From Bacteroidota bacterium (GTDB lineage: Bacteria > Bacteroidota > Bacteroidia > Flavobacteriales > Weeksellaceae), in assembly GCA_023448955.1 (NCBI GenBank), contig JAEXJU010000054.1, forward strand, positions 1-6,206: DNA of 6,206 bases, in the 5' to 3' direction. Every line of letters begins with the position of its first letter. Positions within the stretch are counted from its first letter, which is position 1. This document shows positions 5,614-6,206 of this stretch, one piece after another. A program made the translations under genes and the position numbers. Under the pieces are notes generated by a model. The model saw only the letters and a list, made by a program, of their open reading frames with translations, was not told where the DNA came from and ran no database searches.

Positions 5614-5636
5614 ATGAGCGAAGCGCCTTTGCGCAT
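5614..5636. repeat. GC-rich imperfect hairpin, possible dispersed intergenic element
   Basis: ATG-A-GCGAAG-CGC-CTTTGC-G-CAT: a 6-bp stem (5618-5623 with 5627-5632, one G-T pair) and a 3-bp outer stem separated by one A/G mismatch. It stands out from the AT-rich 161-bp gap between the propeller and HAD genes. No T-run follows on either strand, so it is not a normal terminator. GCGCCTTTGCG-like patches recur, as I remember, between flavobacterial genes. Confidence 0.3.
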
Positions 5637-5686
5637 CATAAATTATTATAATAAGATCATAAATCTCAGCTGACTTTGCTTTCACA

Positions 5687-5717
5687 TTCAGCATTCCAAA
5701 CATAATCCCTATTTTTG
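5687..5717 (+). promoter_or_regulatory. Candidate promoter of the HAD gene
   Basis: TATTTTTG at 5710-5717 is a full match to TAnnTTTG. The expected -33 position, 20 nt upstream, has TTC (5687-5689), one base off TTG. Transcription would start near 5723, leaving about 20 nt before ATG 5742. Confidence 0.5.
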
Positions 5718-5741
5718 CAACGAATTAATGAAAAAGGGCTT

Positions 5742-6206
5742 ATGAAAAACACGGTTATTTTTGATATGGACGGCGTGATTGTAGATACGGAACCGCTTCA
5801 TAAAAAAGCTTATTATCAGCATTTTAAAGAATTGAATATTGAAGTGGACGCTGATTTATTTTCAAAATTTACAGGAAAATCGACCAAGAATGTTTACCAA
5901 ATGATAAAAGATATTTTCGGGATTGATACTGATGTAGAAGATTTAATCGCAAGAAAAAGAAACCTATTTTATAGTTTGTTTGATAAAGATCCTGCTCTGA
6001 AATTATTAGATGGTGTGGAAAACTTGATTAAAAATCTTTATTCATCGGGTTTTCAGTTAATATTAGCTTCATCTGCCGCTAATTCTACAATTGAGAGAGT
6101 TTTCAGACGTTTTGATTTATTTCCTTTTTTTTCTCATTTGGTGAGCGGTGAAGATTTCCCGGAATCCAAACCAAATCCGGCTATTTTTATTGAAGCACAG
6201 CGACTT
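5742..6206 (+). CDS. HAD-IA family hydrolase, beta-phosphoglucomutase-like (3' end outside window)
   Basis: The frame is open from ATG 5742 to the last base, giving 155 codons of a protein usually about 210-220 aa. It begins MKNTVIFDMDGVIVDTEPLH: HAD motif I with the nucleophile Asp8 and acid/base Asp10, followed by the helical cap of subfamily I (about 17-90). Motif II is LILASSAANSTIE (106-118, Ser110), and motif III Lys143 lies in ESKPNPAIF (141-149). Motif IV, the acidic Mg2+ site, is beyond the window. Family members hydrolyse or isomerise small phosphate esters such as sugar phosphates or phosphoglycolate. The DGVIVDTEP and SKPNP wording is nearest to beta-phosphoglucomutase-like phosphatases, but the substrate cannot be named. 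An upstream ATG at 5728 is out of frame and closes after five codons. It is preceded by its own promoter-like element. Confidence 0.92.
   Translation, partial: MKNTVIFDMDGVIVDTEPLHKKAYYQHFKELNIEVDADLFSKFTGKSTKNVYQMIKDIFGIDTDVEDLIARKRNLFYSLFDKDPALKLLDGVENLIKNLYSSGFQLILASSAANSTIERVFRRFDLFPFFSHLVSGEDFPESKPNPAIFIEAQRL

Noticed and set aside
1..6206. Mobile element, CRISPR array, toxin-antitoxin or defence system, tRNA or rRNA
   Set aside because: No transposase or integrase frame, regular spacer array, paired small toxin-antitoxin genes or RNA-gene structure was found; the gene content is ordinary chromosomal.

Overview
The window looks like ordinary chromosome of a low-GC member of the Bacteroidota, most likely Flavobacteriia of the Chryseobacterium type. 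The evidence is AT-rich DNA, no clear Shine-Dalgarno sequences before the starts, several matches to the Bacteroidota promoter form (TTG, about 20 nt, TAnnTTTG), signal peptides ending in the flavobacterial styles FAQ and LSQ, and protein families typical of the group. The assignment is inferred from family resemblance and was not tested by a search.

Layout, left to right. The 3' part of a DUF4268-type gene runs in from the left edge (+). A short AT-rich gap follows, with a degenerate 7-nt periodic repeat. Next is a small unrecognised gene of 78 codons (+), which overlaps tail-to-tail by 18 bp with a PnuC-type vitamin transporter (-). A 179-bp divergent region separates pnuC from a large APC-family amino acid permease (+). 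The permease ends at a strong bidirectional terminator, which also serves the convergent HxlR-type regulator (-). The regulator is divergent from a DsbA/FrnE/SpxH-like thiol-disulfide protein (+). A secreted BNR/YCF48-like beta-propeller protein (+) follows 35 bp later. After a 161-bp gap, a HAD-family phosphatase or phosphomutase (+) runs off the right edge.

The most coherent unit is the divergent HxlR / DsbA-like pair. HxlR regulators often sense thiol or electrophile stress through a conserved N-terminal Cys, which is present here. The target next door carries a CxxC active site. The intergenic region has a 12-bp perfect palindrome lying on overlapping, oppositely oriented promoter-like elements, and a second inverted repeat beside the regulator start. 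A redox-controlled, autoregulated switch is a reasonable inference.

The remaining genes (vitamin uptake, amino acid uptake, HAD enzyme, propeller) look like unrelated housekeeping or accessory functions. I see no mobile element, CRISPR array, RNA gene or defence island, and nothing that clearly amounts to an undescribed system. The points worth checking are regulatory or concern start sites.
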